A DNA stretch of 6,890 nucleotides, from assembly GCA_031411575.1 (NCBI GenBank), contig JANOBJ010000177.1, positions 1 through 6,890 on the forward strand. Direction: 5' to 3'. Origin of the DNA: JANOBJ01 sp031411575. Lineage in GTDB: Bacteria; Pseudomonadota; Gammaproteobacteria; Burkholderiales; Burkholderiaceae_C. The notes beneath the pieces were generated by a model, which worked only from the letters and a program-made list of their open reading frames with translations, was not told the origin of the DNA and did not search any database. Below, in pieces: positions 5,882 through 6,890 of the stretch. Position 1 is the first letter of the stretch; each line of letters starts with the position of its first letter. Position numbers and translations under genes: made by a program.

Positions 5882-5909
5882 TCATTGTTTGCTATAAAAA
5901 TAATAGTAT
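5882..5909. repeat. 28-base AT-rich repeat element upstream of prpE (copy 3)
   Basis: Same orientation and almost the same sequence as 4625-4652, with a single difference near the centre (T there, A here). The GCTA-N9-TAGT core is at 5891-5907 and the extended -10-like TGCTATAAA is retained. The two copies are 1257 bases apart and bracket the nitronate monooxygenase gene. The rest of the 5855-6099 gap holds an AT-rich patch with ATTAT-CA-ATAAT symmetry (5974-5985) and two TTGACT motifs (6042 and 6056) lacking a matching -10. Confidence 0.7.
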
Positions 5910-6099
5910 TGCAGGAGCGCGTCGCTGCGATCCGAAGGACCCGCCGAGCGCCGCGTCAGCTTCCTGCAAGTCCATTATCAATAATTATGAATTCAGATGA
6001 CGGCTGACACAGGCTTGCACCGCTGGCCTGACTCGATCGACTTGACTGCATCAAATTGACTCCAACGACCTGCCCCAACGACCCGCCAGGAGACCCCGC

Positions 6100-6890
6100 A
6101 TGACGACCTACGCCGACTTCTACCGCCGCTCGCTCGATGACCGCGACGGCTTCTGGGCCGAGCAGGCCGCGCTGATCGACTGGCAGACGCAGCCCCAGCG
6201 CATCTGCAACTGGGACAACCCGCCGTTTGCGCACTGGTTCGAGGGTGGCACCACCAACCTGTGCCACAACGCGGTGGATCGGCACCTGAAAGACCGCGCC
6301 GACCAGCCCGTGCTGATCTTCGTCTCCACCGAAACCCACCAGGAAAAGACCTACAGCTTTCGCGAGCTGCACGCCGAGGTACAGCGCATGGCCGCCAGCT
6401 TGCAGGAGCTGGGCGTGGGCAAGGGCGACCGCGTGCTGATCTACATGCCGATGATCGCCGAGGCGGCTTTTGCCATGCTGGCCTGCGCGCGCATCGGGGC
6501 CGTGCATTCGGTGGTGTTTGGCGGCTTTGCCAGCGGCTCGCTGGCCTCGCGCATCGAAGACGCTGGCCCGAAGCTCATCATCAGCGCCGACGCTGGTTCG
6601 CGCGGCGGCAAGGTGGTCGAGTACAAGCCACTGCTGGACGAAGCGATTCGCCTCTCGAGCCACAAGCCCGACGCGGTGCTGCTGGTCGACCGGCAGCTTG
6701 TCGCTATGAATTTGGTAGCAGGACGTGACCATCTGGCGGGGACCCTGCGCGAAAAACACCTGAAAACCGTGGTTCCGTGCGTGTGGGTGGACGCCACCCA
6801 CCCGAGCTACACGCTCTACACCAGCGGCACCACCGGCCGGCCCAAGGGCGTGCAGCGCGACACCGGCGGTTACGCCGTGGCGCTGGCCGC
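6100..6890 (+). CDS. prpE: Propionyl-CoA synthetase (propionate-CoA ligase), 5' part, cut by the window end
   Basis: The first 263 residues of an ANL-superfamily acyl-CoA synthetase; the full enzyme is about 630 residues, so the C-terminal part lies outside. It activates propionate with ATP through propionyl-AMP to propionyl-CoA, the entry to the 2-methylcitrate cycle. Visible are the ACS N-terminal region (YADFYRRSL to about residue 60, then FEGGTTNLCHNAVDRHL), GDRVLIYMPMIAEA, ARIGAVHSVVFGGFAS, ADAGSRGGK and the AMP-binding P-loop YTSGTTGRPKG (240-250). KGVQRDTGGYAVA after the P-loop and ADAGSRGGK are typical of PrpE rather than acetyl-CoA synthetase. The ATG at 6100 is well supported by AGGAGA (6088-6093) six bases upstream, and the protein aligns from residue 1 with enterobacterial PrpE. 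No prpB, prpC, acn or prpR is in the window, so it appears detached from a prp operon on this side. Residues 200-207 are encoded by a sequence resembling the local AT-rich repeat core. Confidence 0.95.
   Translation, partial: MTTYADFYRRSLDDRDGFWAEQAALIDWQTQPQRICNWDNPPFAHWFEGGTTNLCHNAVDRHLKDRADQPVLIFVSTETHQEKTYSFRELHAEVQRMAASLQELGVGKGDRVLIYMPMIAEAAFAMLACARIGAVHSVVFGGFASGSLASRIEDAGPKLIISADAGSRGGKVVEYKPLLDEAIRLSSHKPDAVLLVDRQLVAMNLVAGRDHLAGTLREKHLKTVVPCVWVDATHPSYTLYTSGTTGRPKGVQRDTGGYAVALA
6703..6719. repeat. Repeat-like GCTA-N9-TAGC core inside prpE (copy 4)
   Basis: GCTA (6703-6706) and TAGC (6716-6719) are separated by nine AT-rich bases, the same geometry as copies 1 to 3. It encodes AMNLVA in a region of PrpE that varies between species and shows no length change relative to E. 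coli PrpE as I recall it. It may be a converted or exapted repeat or simply coincidence. Confidence 0.35.

Noticed and set aside
6042..6061. Two TTGACT motifs ahead of prpE as a -35 promoter box
   Set aside because: No plausible -10 lies 16-18 bases downstream of either copy.
5956..6801. 281-codon leftward frame opposite prpE
   Set aside because: It is antisense to an unmistakable prpE and has the same mirror composition as other shadows.

Overview
The window looks like chromosomal DNA from a high-GC member of the Burkholderiales, most probably the Comamonadaceae. The reasons are the strong G/C bias at third codon positions in most genes, the gene families present, and short AT-rich repeats (core GCTA-N9-TAGC) of a kind I associate from memory with Comamonadaceae genomes. 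No RNA gene, CRISPR array, insertion sequence or phage gene was found.

Layout. Positions 1-203 hold no gene I can support, except an AT-rich repeat running up to the stop of the first gene. A leftward gene (204-1898) encodes an acyl-CoA-dehydrogenase-fold protein of the 4-hydroxyphenylacetate 3-hydroxylase / 4-hydroxybutyryl-CoA dehydratase superfamily. It resembles the dehydratase branch but lacks two of that enzyme's four iron-sulfur ligands. It is divergent from a TetR-family regulator (2034-2783). Their 135-base intergenic region carries a perfect 15-base inverted repeat and a cluster of GTTCA half-sites, so the regulator probably controls the enzyme gene and itself. A rightward isochorismatase-family hydrolase (2876-3505) follows, carrying an unusual repeat-built insertion.

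Positions about 3540-3960 are a small block of lower GC (52-57% in lines counted by hand, against 73% in a line of the isochorismatase gene). The block holds an unrecognised reading frame that appears interrupted by an in-frame TGA. A leftward zinc-dependent nucleoside/guanine-type deaminase (3991-4497) converges on it. Further right, divergent from the deaminase, lies a class I nitronate monooxygenase-like flavoprotein (4760-5854). The start of propionyl-CoA synthetase prpE (6100 onward) is cut by the window end.

How the genes fit together. This is an assortment of small-molecule catabolic or detoxifying enzymes rather than one clear operon. The enzyme-regulator pair at the left is the only obvious regulatory unit. 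Nitronate monooxygenase and prpE share a strand, and each has a nearly identical 28-base element upstream (27 of 28 bases match) containing an extended -10-like TGCTATAAA, so the two could share promoter signals. I cannot demonstrate a previously undescribed system. The best leads are the ligand-poor dehydratase-like protein with its divergent regulator, the repeat family and its placement, the interrupted gene in the low-GC block, and the tandem-repeat insertion in the isochorismatase.
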